DNA from: Lumnitzera littorea
Lineage: Eukaryota > Streptophyta > Magnoliopsida > Myrtales > Combretaceae
Length of the DNA stretch: 64,000 bases
Direction of reading: 5' to 3'
Assembly (NCBI GenBank): GCA_024138015.1
Contig: JAMXBB010000011.1
Coordinates: forward strand, 68,790,679-68,854,678
The notes beneath the pieces were generated by a model. The model ran no database searches, had not been told where the DNA came from, and saw only the letters and a list, made by a program, of their open reading frames with translations. The position numbers were made by a program, and so were the translations under genes. Positions 47,901-59,777 of the stretch are shown one piece after another. Position 1 is the stretch's first letter, and each line of letters starts with the position of its first letter.

Positions 47901-50900
47901 AATTCCTTCCTCTTGGAAGGCAGATGTAGTTAAAACTTCAGCTATGTCCTTCATTCCTTTTGCCTGTTTTACGTTCTCCACAGTTAAGCTGATATCTGAC
48001 TTATCAAACTCTTTAACAGTTGGATCGTACTCCTGAATTGAAAGAGAAGTTGTTCTAGACTCTGTTGCAACTTCACACGGATATTGAACTGTTAAATTCT
48101 CCTCTTCATTCTTTTTTTGATCATTCAAGAATGTAGACATTGAGGAGGTTTTGTCCATTTCCAGTTTCTCGATTTCTTCACCATGTTGGATATGCTCATT
48201 TCCTGTAGTTTCAGCGGGCTCCATGTCCAAGTATTTCACAGATGCTGTTACAGGCATGTCATCTACTTCTTCTTTCCTGAAGGTCATCTCGGTTGCTCCT
48301 GTTATCACAGCAGAATCCATCATGTCGTTGCAACTGCCTGCTTTCTCAAAAATTCTCTCGTGGAAAGTTCTTGTTGACTCTTCAGCTACTATGGTTAAGT
48401 TGTCAGCGGGCTTGTCTTTACTATCATCTGACAATTCTGCAACAGACGTCTCAGACTTTTCACCTGGATCTTCTGCAGCCCCTGAATTCTTTGTTTCACT
48501 CTGCTCACTTGACTGCATTATTTCTTGACATCCACTAGGTACAGCATGTCCATTTAACATCTGCTTAACAAATGATTTTTTGTATTAGCATTCAATAAAT
48601 GCACAAACACATTGGGAAAAAGGATACTATAAAGACTAGATATTCCAGTGTTGAAAATTAATCTTGATAACAAATTCTTAGTGAAACATAAAAAATTGTC
48701 TGAACTTTTAGGATTAGATATTCTGATGCTGGAACTTGACCTCAATTACAAATTTTTGGTGAACAAATAAATTGAAATCTTTCTTGTTTTCTGTTTTCTT
48801 CTTTACATGTTCTGCAGCTTAATTTTGGAAGTTTTTATTAGGATCAATTTCTCAAATAAGAGTTACTTCTTCAAATAGGGAAATTACATTCAAGCAGATA
48901 CAATTGGAAGATCGCATCTCAAGTGTATACATGATCAAAGATTTCATACATCTACTTTCTAAAATATTCAAATTTACCTTGTAATTAGATCGGGTCTGTA
49001 GGTTTGATGAGGCAATATCTCTATAATTACCTGTACATATTGTAATAGTGCACAATTTAATGTTATACAATATTTTGATTGTTATTATCTTCCATTTTGT
49101 ATCATTGCAATCTATATTAGTTGTCCAATAATATAAATATTGACTTGAAAAGGAGCCACTAGATGAACCACGAAATGAGGGAGTTTTGGGCATCTTAGAT
49201 TTGTTTGATTGGAATAGAGCTGCCCAACTGCATATTTTGACACTTTGCTTAGGCAGCTTAGACTCTCTTTGATCAAGTTGGATGCATTATGAGTTTTCAA
49301 AGGGTAGGGACTTTTGGCAAGATACCTCTTGGTCTTGGAGGAAAATTTTATATGGTAGAAGTGTGAGGAAGCTATTTAAATAGAAAGCTAGTGATGGCAA
49401 TAAAATATTACTTTACTTTGATGATTGGCACTCAAAAAGAACCCTGGTAGACTAGATTGGAAAAAAAAAAAAAAAAATTATTCCTTTGGTTGGCTAAAAG
49501 AGACTCTATGCTTGTTAAAATTCATGCTTCAGACGGGAGTGAGCCTCAAGGACAAGTATTGGATATGGTAAAATGTGAATTGGACTTGAATTTAAAGCCT
49601 TCAGCCGAGCAACTTGATTGCTCTGTTTGGAAATGGAGCCCAAGTAGGTTTCTACATCATGAATCAGCTACTCACCAACTTCACCCCTTATTTGTGTAAC
49701 ATAATAGGTATGTGACAAACATAGCATTTCTTGGTTGTGGTTAACAGCCATTAGAGGCTTGACAAAATGTATAAGTTGGTGTCTTGGAATGAGTCAAATC
49801 ATAATTGTTGCAACTTGTGTAGAAGTGAAACATCTCTTCTTCAAGTGCTTCTTTGTGAGGAATTTATGGACAAAACTTAAGTCAAGCTTCAATTGGCCAG
49901 CTAATGTGCACGTGTTGATTGGTAACTTTTTTCCAATTTTTTGAGTACTCAAGTCTACTGTGTTTGGAGAGACAATGAGAGGAGGCTGGGAAATCAAGCC
50001 TCAGGTGTAAATGTTATTTTAAGGAAATTCTAGCTTATTTAAGGAGCATCAATAGGTTTATTTTGTGCCGGTAATGTCTATAAGGGAGTTTATTACCTTA
50101 TGTGCCCTCTTATAGCTTTGGTGCATAACTTGGTACTCTCTTCTTTTAACACTTTTCTTTCCCCCCTCACATTCTACTCTTTTGTTGGACAGTGGACCAT
50201 ACCATATTTCGGTACTTTCTCCTTTAATGAAATTATGAACTTATCCACACAAAAAAAAAAAAAGATAAATAAATAAAATCACTACCTGTGTGATCTGAGC
50301 ATTGGTTTCTGTGCCACATCTTTCCTTCTCTGGCTCATTATATTCCTCCAAATTGCTACCTGGATCCTTCTCAACATCTTCAGTTGCTTCAAAAGTTGCA
50401 ATATGCTTCATGCCTTCACCAGATTCCTCTTCAGTGTTGTCTGCTCCTAGGGAAGCGAGCTTTTCTGATAAAGGATTCAGTTCATAAATCTCACTATGAT
50501 CAGTGATTTCTCTGTTTTCCCCCCCTGATATTTCTGCACTTTTTGATTCTTTTTCAAAATCATCTTTGGTGTACAAAAAATCTTCACTCCCTTGAACTTT
50601 TGCACTCTCTGTTGCGCTTTCTAGCGACTCAGGTTCAGTTACATACTCTGCTTCTGTCAGTTTTTCCTCTCTTTGTATTAGAACTTCGTCCACTCCATTT
50701 GTGACAGAAGAACATTCCATGATTTTGTGTATGCTCCCATTTTCTTCTGAAGTTTTATTAACTGCCTCATTGGTTTCAGCATTGGGGAACTCAGACTCTT
50801 GTAGCTTCAGGGTAGAAGTCTCTTCTAGATTTTCTTGTAAAGTATCTTTTGGAAACTTCTCAATAATGTCTATCTCCTTGTATTCTTCAGTTTCTGCATC

Positions 50901-53900
50901 AGGAGCTGCCTCCTCCATTCTCTGATCCATCCTTTGTTCCGTTGTACTCGTTACTGAAGATTCCATGTCATTTTTCTTGCCAGAGTTTGAGGCATAATCT
51001 TGTTCCATTTCAATCTGAACACTGCTTGATGGCTTCGCCTGCTCTTCCCTTGCCTGACGTGCATTATCTCCTGCAGCATTGTCATAGCTTTCTGCCTCGA
51101 TTTGTATGTCTAGATTTGGAACTTCCAGCGAGTGGCGATCTTCCATATTTGTTTCGTTCTCCTTGACTTCTTTGATCTCCTGAAATTCCTTGATCTCAGG
51201 TTCCTGTGCATATTATGCTTTAAGATAATAGCAACTAGAAAAAAAAAAAAAAAAAAAGTATGCACATAAATTGGGAAAAGGAAAAAAAAAATTCCAAAAA
51301 TACACTTGTACAAAAAATAATTCCAAGAATATGGTAGTTAAAATTGCACCTTGAAGACAAAATTTCATTTACACATGAATTCACATTTTAAAGATGCAAT
51401 TTTATCGAGCTAAAAACATATCACTAAGCTCATACTTGTGATTTAGAAGTTGAATTGTGTCTTTAAAATATGATTTTTGTTCAGTTTAAACTTAAAGATG
51501 TGATTTTAACTATTATATTCTTGGAATTATTTTCTGCGAACCTATTTTTGGAATTTTTTTTAAAATATGCAAATTTTTTTTTTTCCTTTTTCCCACATAA
51601 ATTATGTGTCAACTTGTTTTAGAAAATGAACTTGTGAATATAAATACAAGTGCATCTATAAGGAAGGATAACCATAAATGCTCAAATTTGGAAAACCTGA
51701 GGAATTAGGTTCTCATCATTACCATCAGATTTTCTTCTTTTCCAGGCAGGGATGTCTCTGTTGAACATCCTTCAATCAGTTCTGCTGGTTTAAAGTCTTT
51801 GGGCTGGTTATCGTTGGCATCATCATCCTGCAAAACTGGTGTTTTTCAGTACCTCATGTGCCAATACTTTCGTAGTCCTTGGAAACCAGAAGAGAAATTT
51901 TCCTCACGAGGATAAATTAATTACACAGACAAGTTATCAATTTTTCCTATATATGCAAATGAGGCAGAAAATACGGCAAGAAAATATTACATCCGACATA
52001 GTCTGTGATAAAAGGTTTTTTCATTACCTTCTCCACCTTTATTTCTTTCTTCTGGACATCTTCTGGAGCTGTCACTTGCTCACCTTTCTCATAATTTAAC
52101 TTCTCTTCAATGCTGTTATTGTTTTCCTCTTTCTCTGCTTGATGAGCATTAATGCCAAGAGTATGTGCATCACTTTCTTCGGAGATTTCATTGGAGAATA
52201 CAAGAAGCTTCTCCTGCCTTTCATTCTCATTCATGCTCTTTTCTGGTCTATATTCATCATTTGATGTTTCCATCTCATTTTCTTTCTTAATCTCATCTAG
52301 TTCTGCATCCCCGCTATTTTCTTCAGGAAGCGAGATGGGATGTTCTTGTTCTTGTTTATCTATCAAAGCTTCAGAACAAGTTTGTTCCATGCCTTTTCCA
52401 TGGATCTCTTTCCGCTTGTCAATGTAGGTAGAGGATCTTTCAGGGTTTTCATGAGCCTGATCTGTCTCTTTATTTAACATGTCTCCTCCATCTAGTTCAC
52501 TCTTGCTGAAACTCTGTAGGGAAGTTTATTGAAGCATATTAGAGGCAAGAAAGTATTTCATAGATGCAAACAGAATATTTTTTTGTCAATCTAACCTCGC
52601 GTTTATCTTCTACTCTTTCATTCTCCATGAGGATCATGATTGAATGTTCATTTGATTCTTGAGTGAGGTTGGCGCTCAGTGCATCTTTTTCCTCGATGTT
52701 CATTGCCTTTTCACGATCTTTACTAGTGCTTTCATTTACAGTACACATTTCTAGAGGTGCTTCTTGAAGAGCTAACCCTTCAAAGCATTTATCTGGCTTC
52801 TCTTCAGACTCTTTCCTGCAGATTTGAACTGATGCTTCTGTTTCAGTTTCAATATCTTCATACTTATGACCTGCAAAAGCATGAAGAATCAATTGTGAAT
52901 GCTTCCTATTGGTGTTTTGTTTTATGTATTTGTGCAAAGATTGTTCATTGGGCTTCAGCAAGACTTTATCTACTGCTGTTCTCAAACTTATAACTAATCA
53001 GTTTGAGGAAGGGTGATCGGATATTTGTTTTAGATATGACAGTGTTTCACTTATGCTGTAAATTTAAAATGTTTCTGCACATATTATGCAGCTGATTGAA
53101 TAAGTTGCATTTCAAATGATTCTGCAATAAATTGACAGGCTAAGATATTCTAATGGCTTGAGACCCATCAAGAAGTTGGATGGTATCGATAAGATAGTAG
53201 GTGGAGTTTTCTCATGGCTTTTCTGTTTCAGGATTAGGTTTTGTGTGTCTCGAGTCAAAATCTTTCCAAGTCATTTATGGTTGTGCTGAATTATTTTCTG
53301 GGTGCTTAAGTGGGTTGTGTTCAGCCATCAGCAGCATTACCAATTGTTTCCTTCTGGAAGTCCTCTTCCGTCAAGGGGTGCTCTGGGACCAGGCCTGTGC
53401 TTTTGCATCCTTCATCTTCGGTACGTCTTTCCTTGTCTATACGGCCTCCATACTCTCCAGTACTGCTCTGCGCTTCTGAAGTGTCAGCCCCAGCTAGATC
53501 CTCATTTTGACTTTGGATTTTCTCCTCCTTTTTCATGAAAGGACTGACAACAGTATCATCACTTTTTTCCTTGTAAGTGCCGTCAACTTGAACCCCTTTT
53601 CTAACAGCCAAATCATCTGCTTCTCCATTATTCACCTTGATATCGCTCACTTCGGCAGTTATTTTGATTGAGTCCGAATTTCCTTCTTGATGCAAGCTGT
53701 GCCCTTCCGTTTCCCCTACAAGGAAGTTTGCGGGATCACTCCTATTATTGGTTTCATTTACATCTGGCGTGGTCATTTTCATTTCCCGATTGGATTCGGT
53801 TATGTGTTGGATTCCAATACCAGGGATTCCTTCATGCTCTGTAACTGGGCCAGATCCGTGCTTGTCCAATATCTCCTCTGTCATTACAGTTGGTGAATCA

Positions 53901-56537
53901 TCTGTGCTTGAGAAACTGTGTGTAACGTCATTTTCTGAACAAGCATTCATTTCCGTCTCAACACCCTCTCCTGATCTTTGCGGCACATTAGGATCATCTT
54001 TGCCATCTAACTCGCTGCCATGAGGACCCTTTTGGGAATCTAACTCGCTTTTCCGTGAGAGTTCTTCAATCACATCCACATTTTTTTCAGTGTCCAAATT
54101 ATTTGTAACTGCCCCAAATGTCATTTCATCTGCATTGTTTTTTGCAGATATTCCATAATTGTAAACAACCTCAGCAGCAGAAGGTGATTCTAGAAAACTG
54201 TCACCTTCTGACATTTCATAATTGCTTTTATTAAATGAATGCAATGTGTCCCCAGTTCTGCAGTCTGGTTGCTTGTTCTCTGCAAATGTCAAGTTTTCAG
54301 TAGCTTGAGGCAGCTTGTTGAAGCCTCCTTCGATCTTTTGGAACTCATTTGGGCAATACTTGTCCACAATTCTATCGTATTGCTCAGTTTTTATGTATCT
54401 GCTTTCCTCTTTATTTTCCTATGAAAAGGTAGAATTCCATTACTTCTACAAAGTTGGCCATTAGATGAGGTTTGCCATAAAACAGACATGCATCTTCAGC
54501 AAAATGAATGTTGAAAACCAATGCATATGTTCACATATGTATACATAGCAAGATCACCAATGAAGAAGCCGTCTAATTAGATGTCCATGTTGTTAGTATT
54601 TTGTGCATAGAGTATGAGAATTTTTTATTTAATTTGCATGGAAGTTGCAGATGGTCAAGATTTTCACGTTAATTTGGGAGTCTGGAGTGTCTTGAATTTG
54701 TTTCAGCCACCAAAAAAAGGTCTCGGTATTGAAATTTTCTATCTGCAACATCACGCGGTAACAAATATAATGTTTTTTGGATTACTGACATGTATAAATA
54801 AAGACGGGGGATCCTGATTTACATGGAAGCATGTATCACCATAGTTGAATATCAAGTATATCACTTTGAGCTAAAGTAAGGTTTATTTATTTGTCTTTTT
54901 AAGTTATTTATTTATCCTTTTTGGCCAGACACCAAAGTAAAGTTACTGTCATATTTGTTCATGGATGTGCCTCAGAAGCTAAGCTGAAGAAGAGGTTTCA
55001 CCTAACCGGTTATGACATGCTTTTCAAGTAGGGGGGAAAAAATCTACTTGAGGAACTGCACTTTATTTGATTTCCTGCAAATCTTAGTGCTAAGATGTTC
55101 TTTGAATCTCATAATTTTTCTTTTTTTTTTTTCTATGAATTAGAAATTAAGCAGTTTCTTTATTTGACCTTTCAAAGAATAATTTGAAATTAAGGGTGAT
55201 CAACCACTCTTAACTGAGACCAATGTTCAGGAAATGCTTCCAATTTGTCGCCATTGAATTTTCGGAGTATGAAGATCAATTTAAGAAACTGCTAGTTGTT
55301 GATCTGATATTAGTGCACATTCCAACTTGGAGTTGATGTAGTTTATGTGTCTGAAATTATCATGATCACAGAGATAAATAGCACTTGACAGGATTTGCAC
55401 GAGTTCATTGCAGAACTCCTTGACAGAATTTGAGATCAACTTCAGTAGCTGTAAAATTGTTTATATGACAGGTATATGTGAAGATCAACTCCAGTTTTTT
55501 TACTTGTGCCGTAATAATATAATTATTTCTATGACAAGATATTACTCTGCAGTCAATGGATATAATACCAAGACAAAATCACGGATGTGCAAAAACCACT
55601 ACACCTTTTTTTTTTGCATTGAGTGCTTGTCTCTATAAATATTTCCAGTCATATCAGTACCTTCTGGACATCAGTGTTGATTACTTGTATTCGTTGCATA
55701 ACGTGCCACCCTTAGTTTTTAAGGTTTCTTGCATCATTAACGAGAGAATTTTATTGAAGTCAGATGTTATGCCTAAAAAAGTCCTACCTTCTTGAATAGA
55801 AGACCATGTGTTCCGCACCTTATAGTTCTGTAATCGGAGAGTGAATTAAGATGGAACAACATATGTATTGCGATTAAAAGAAAAGTAGTATGATGTCAAA
55901 CAAAATGTAAAACTGCAATCTTCGACACTTCACAAATTTGTAAAGAGGTTTTCTTTTTATGTTCCTAACATTGAACACACCAGGAAAGGTCAAATGTTTA
56001 GAGCAAGAGGTTTCATCCAAAAAGGTTGAAAATATATGTATTGTAGTTTGAAAGATGAAGTCAATAGATAGTCGATGTAAAATATCTTCAGGATAGACAT
56101 GGGTGTATAACTGCTGCTCATGGAGTACAATTCCTTAGATGTGCTCAGGTTCTATTTGTACTTGTCATCTTCTATATTGTCGACATATATATTAAAAGAT
56201 TAAAGTTGATGCAAAGTGAAAAGTGATCCTAACTTTGAAGATTCTTCTTGCATGCAAAAGATGATAATGCTTTGTGATTTCTTAGTTTGAAAGTCAGATG
56301 ACTTCCTATGCATGATCTTGCTGAATAGCATAACGGTTGTAGACATGCTGATGAGCTTATCTTGATCTCAGAACAAAGCAGATACTTTTCATATTTCAGT
56401 CCTATGCAAGAATGCTATCTTATGAACAAAATTACAGTAGCAAATCTAAAGGATAAAAAAAGAAACATGAGAATATGGAAGGATTATGTACATACCGTTT
56501 CCTGCATTAGCACTTTAGCGTCAACTTCTGCTGCCAT
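35971..56537 (-). CDS. Giant acidic repeat protein, 29 reconstructed exons
   Basis: The function is unknown. I joined 29 coding exons using GT-AG borders and frame continuity: 12,675 bp, 4,224 residues. Exon 1 is 56496-56537 (MAAEVDAKVLMQET, donor GTATGT); exon 29 ends at TGA 35971-35973. Every junction is phase 0 except exon 2/3 (phase 1), and the frame never breaks. The protein is rich in Glu, Lys, Thr and Ser, with few aromatic residues, so it is probably extended or disordered. No enzymatic domain, signal peptide or membrane segment was seen. The last 40 residues are basic. From memory, plant proteins with such tails are auto-annotated as titin- or neurofilament-like; this is not verified. 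A TTTAAATA box sits about 120 bp upstream of the ATG. The gene could instead be two adjacent genes, but no internal stop-promoter pair suggests it. Exon coordinates are given in the block entries. Confidence 0.82.
36760..37260. mobile_element. Possible solo LTR in intron 28
   Basis: On the plus strand, antisense to the gene, a G/T-rich stretch with a two-copy internal repeat (GGTTCTGTGTTGATGTGCAT at 36829-36848 and a near copy about 36 bp on) leads to TATAAATAGGAG near 37010. A CT-rich leader follows to about 37230. This is LTR-like, but no TG/CA ends or target-site duplication could be fixed. Confidence 0.35.
39696..39973 (-). repeat. 139-bp tandem duplication creating a micro-exon
   Basis: 39696-39834 is repeated at 39835-39973 with a few substitutions. 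The unit carries the 5' part of one short exon plus its upstream intron, including ATTTAATAAGTTAATAAGC. In the upstream copy (transcription order) the exon part can be spliced as a 66-bp in-frame exon at 39829-39894 (VHAELGKADESEDTGHTIEN, then Ala-Phe). Its donor is GTATGT contributed by duplicated intron. Confidence 0.85.
40807..47180 (-). repeat. Giant gene, tandem exon array (exons 8-20)
   Basis: Exons: 8, 47070-47180; 9, 46559-46972; 10, 46049-46462; 11, 45541-45951; 12, 45042-45443; 13, 44537-44950; 14, 44026-44439; 15, 43508-43921; 16, 42997-43410; 17, 42498-42896; 18, 42002-42400; 19, 41491-41904; 20, 40807-41382. Exons 9-19 are 399-414 bp and mutually homologous. A typical unit starts ETILGSSS or ETIPSSP, has a QEQTTAL-x-AECEKIS-x-DKSEN block, CYD-or-CCDAT, GATMTAE, VQEQEN and ends ATST-x-IE before GAG/GTCTGC. 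Type A (12, 14, 16, 19) has ILGSSSVEN and MLHQNIKDSHC. Type B (13, 15, start of 20) has IPSSPLAEN and ENIQDSHSNV. Exons 17 and 18 start as A and finish as B-like. Exon 8 is a truncated 3' piece; exon 20 is half repeat, half unique. Confidence 0.92.
41905..42896 (-). repeat. 496-bp tandem duplication (one exon plus one intron)
   Basis: 41905-42400 and 42401-42896 are copies of one unit at a 496-bp period. By eye they differ at one base, CCTAGGATT versus CCTAAGATT near 42390/42886. Each unit contains one 399-bp exon (exons 18 and 17) plus its 97-bp intron. Similarity continues for about 65 bp into exon 19, so the exchange point lies in the 5' part of the exon. Confidence 0.95.
49155..50263 (+). 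mobile_element. LINE (non-LTR) retrotransposon 3' relic in intron 6
   Basis: Plus strand, antisense to the giant gene. The degraded C-terminal part of a plant LINE reverse transcriptase is readable. It runs LDLFDWNRAAQLHILTLCLG near 49190-49250, then FWQDTSWSWRKILYGRS near 49312-49362, then GNKILLYFDDWHS near 49396-49434, followed by frameshifted text. A zinc-binding zf-RVT remnant CNLC...VKHLFFKCFFVRNLW lies near 49808-49872. A poly(A) run at about 50250-50263 marks the 3' end, only about 22 bp from the exon 6 donor. The relic is 5'-truncated and dead. Confidence 0.8.
51262..51609. mobile_element. Hairpin MITE in intron 5
   Basis: A 0.35-kb non-coding inverted repeat. The left arm from 51262 (GCACATAAATTGGGAAAAGG, then ATTCCAAAAATAC, AATTCCAAGAATATGGTAGT) is matched on the opposite strand by the right arm ending near 51609. 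Pairing continues towards the centre (TTTTAAAGATGCAATTTTA against AATTGTGTCTTTAAAATATG). There is no coding capacity. The TIR family is not identified. Confidence 0.75.
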
Positions 56538-59500
56538 TATTAGCTCTCCTTGGCATGCGATATACCATGAAAAACTCTGTATCCACTAAATTCTTAAAAG
56601 AAAGGATTGAGTGCTTTTCTTTTGAATGGACTTTTTGAAGATGAGTTTGAGAGTATTTAAAACACTGAATCTGAGTGTTCATTAGGTGACTATTGCTATT
56701 ACTTTGATAGCAACGTTGCAAAAAGCAGTCAGGCAGTGACAAAAAGCCACTTGGTATATGTTATTATTTGTTGAGTTGGCTAAGCATGTGAAGGTCCTAC
56801 CAGATTGAATCATCACATGCCATGCCATGAGAGACCAGCTTCGATGTCACTGCTAATATTGGTTTAAATCAGCTGACTTGGTTTAGAAAATCTGTTCATG
56901 TATGCAAAAATATGTATATTGATTGATTCAGTGCAAAACTGCTCCTTTCAATTTTTAATCTTAAGTTTTATCTCAACCGGCATGTCATAATGCCACCATG
57001 CCCGCCCGCGGACGACTACTTCATTGGTTGTAAATTGTGGGGTAGAACCATCCCAAATGACAGATGATTCTTGTTCTACTTCATGCGATTTTACTTTGGT
57101 TTGGACCGGTTGGTTGGCACACTTAAAATCTCAATCATCAGTATCCTATATGGAGACATCACACCCAATCATTGTACGGGTGGTTCGGCAAGATTAAGAT
57201 TGAAAATTGTCTTGTAAATCAAATCTCAATCATGCTTCGCTCTAGCATTTGATGCCGTGTACCCGAGCGTCTATTATTAATCAGACGAGGGTAACAAAAA
57301 ATTTTCATCTAGATTTTTTTAACAAGTGGGGTTCTTCCAATTTTCTTAAGAAACCAGCTCATTGAAGCGGATGGGGGATGGTTTAAATCAGGAGCATATG
57401 CTCCAATGGATTGAACTCCATTGACCAACCAGGACACATAAAAGAGGATCAGCTTGGCCATGGAGTTAATTTCTGTGCTTTATGTAGTTCTGGTGTGGAG
57501 ACTTCCAATGAACAAAGTAAATCAACTTCTGATTCTAATCTTATATCTATATTAATTTTTTTTAAAAAATAAAAAATAAAAACTAGTTATTTGATTTAGA
57601 AGATGTGGATAAGTTAGTAGATGGTTGTAATGGTTTTCTCGTAACAGCAATTTTTACATAAAACAAACACATAAAAACCTCTTGTATATATTAGTTGTAA
57701 GTAAAAATAAATTAAATTACGTTTTCTATAATGATATCTTATATACAATTTTTCTTTATTTTTGAGGTACATATATCGTGAATTTGCGTCGCTAAATGAA
57801 CTCAAAAACTTTATTTACTTTACCTCTCAAGTTATAGTCAATTATTGAAGCCTCATGGTTTGAGTTGACGAAAAATGAAAACGTTTCTGTACAAAGCAAT
57901 CAAATATTATTAGGCCAGTTGCCTGCGTAAAGGCATTTGCCATTCGTCACCTTAATAGTCTTCTCATTCTCACCTGCTGATTTATTTATTCATTGGTTTT
58001 TGGCCAATATCACCTGCTGATTCCAAATTGAAATTATGAGTGCAATGAATCAAAGGGTGAGGAAAGGAGAATCAATTTATGATATTCATTGGCTTTAACT
58101 TATTATAATGGTATCAACCAACTGCTAACGAATTAGATGTTGGAACGGTTAAAATAAAATGAATGACGATTTTTCGTAGACTTTTTTAGGGCAATTCTTG
58201 ACTGGGGACGAGTGATGACAATAGTGGGATCTTTTCACGTACAATACTATGTGCATTTATGTATATATACTCTCTTTTTCTGCGTAAAATTGATGAAACT
58301 TATCAATTAAGGATTGTTGAGTTGACAGGGGTGGGTCCCACGGAATAAAAGCACACTGGCCGGTAAATAGAGATCTGCTTTAAAAAAAAAAATAAAAAAT
58401 AAAAATACGGCCCTTTCGATTTTCGATGACATCATCGAATAGCACCATCTAAATTATGGTACCACCCCGAACAACACATGACGCCTATATGCCCCAGATT
58501 GAGGCTTGGTCCTGGAATTTCTACTACTTTATTCCTTTTTTTCTTTTCTTTTCCATAAATTTTCCACGAGTCTCACACACACATTTATACATACATATAT
58601 ATATGTATATGTTATTTTACATATTTAAAAATGTTATAGTAATCTATATTATTGAGCCATAAAAATATAGAAATTGCAATCAGAATACTGTTTGGAGAAG
58701 TAAAATGGAGGTTACAATAAATGGTAGATAAGTTATTTTAGTTGGTCTTATAAAGATATACTTATTATTCCTTGATAGATGATAACTACTATATAAGTGA
58801 CTTATTTATTTAGCTATCTACTATTTTTAATACAGTGCAACGTGGTTGCATCATTCATGTGTACATTATATATACATATATTTATCTATGTACTGAGAAC
58901 AATATTCTAGTTGCAAAACGCTTGTTACACGTAAGATTGGTGTATTAAAATATATTGATTTATTCTCCTAGTCTACATTAAGAGTTTATGCATGCGGATA
59001 GTTGTTGGCTAAATCTTGCAATCTTTTATAATGTTTACGAAGTCGTTCGATGTCACAACAATTACTTTTTTGTTATCGGATGTCACAAAGATCAATCACT
59101 TCATCGTTTTGACGCAATCGATTGTTTCATTCATACCCTAGCCCGTTTATTGCATTTTTCACGTATTACACCAGGTGCGCTGGTCGTAAGGTACAATGTT
59201 TTCTTCTCTTTTCTTTTCTTTTTTTTTTTTTATCCAATCATCATTTTTTTTTTCTTTTTGGGGATCATCCTAAGGTACAATGTTAAAAATGAGAAGTTCG
59301 GTCCTTTTAACTAGTTCAGTTGTGCAGTGGGTTTGCTTCTTTTAATACTCCAGCTATACTATTATAAAGGATTCGATGTCATCGATGAAATTTCTGTTAT
59401 TTATTTTTTTCTAATCAAAACCTATATATGTGCACGAGGAAGCGTAATTATATGATGAGACAATCTAATTGGTGCATAAGTAACACAATCAAATTATTAT

Positions 59501-59744
59501 ATATATAATTGGTTTTTTATTAGAATAAATCAATATTCGAATCTCATTTTTACTATAATTGGATTAAAAAAAAACATACTATATATTAAGTATCACTCAT
59601 TTAGACCATTATTTGAATAATGATGGTGGTTTCTATAATCCATACTGTATGAACATAGTTTTTCCATCGGAATACAATAAATATTTGATATCCGCTTCCA
59701 TTTCCTACAAAATCCAAAATGAATATAAAACAAGCTCTTCTTTA

Positions 59745-59777
<33 letters not shown>

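Larger units (their letters stand above)
47277..56537 (-). other. Giant gene, N-terminal unique exons 1-7
   Basis: Exons, in transcription order: 1, 56496-56537; 2, 53341-54418; 3, 52596-52870; 4, 52028-52513; 5, 51723-51827; 6, 50286-51203; 7, 47277-48560. Sizes are 42, 1078, 275, 486, 105, 918 and 1284 bp. Exon 2 begins after TTTTCATAG with ENKEESRYIKTEQYDRIVDK and ends ETIG in phase 1. Exon 3 restores phase with HKYEDIETET. The encoded 1,396 residues are acidic, non-repetitive at a glance and Glu-rich. Intron 1 (2.08 kb) and intron 6 (1.7 kb, LINE relic) are the longest here. Exon 7 also reads two further codons and a stop past its GTGGAC donor; the downstream homologous exons make splicing the better model. 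Confidence 0.8.

Noticed and set aside
41919..48538. Many plus-strand ORFs opposite the giant gene, some over 100 codons and several identical pairs
   Set aside because: They are Ser/Phe/Cys-rich mirror translations of Glu/Thr-rich minus-strand exons. They span splice sites of the real gene, and the identical pairs simply reflect the 496-bp duplication.
58988..59314. 108-codon ORF
   Set aside because: Its C-terminal half is a T-tract translation and the N-terminal half shows no known motif. Chance in AT-rich DNA is the simpler explanation.
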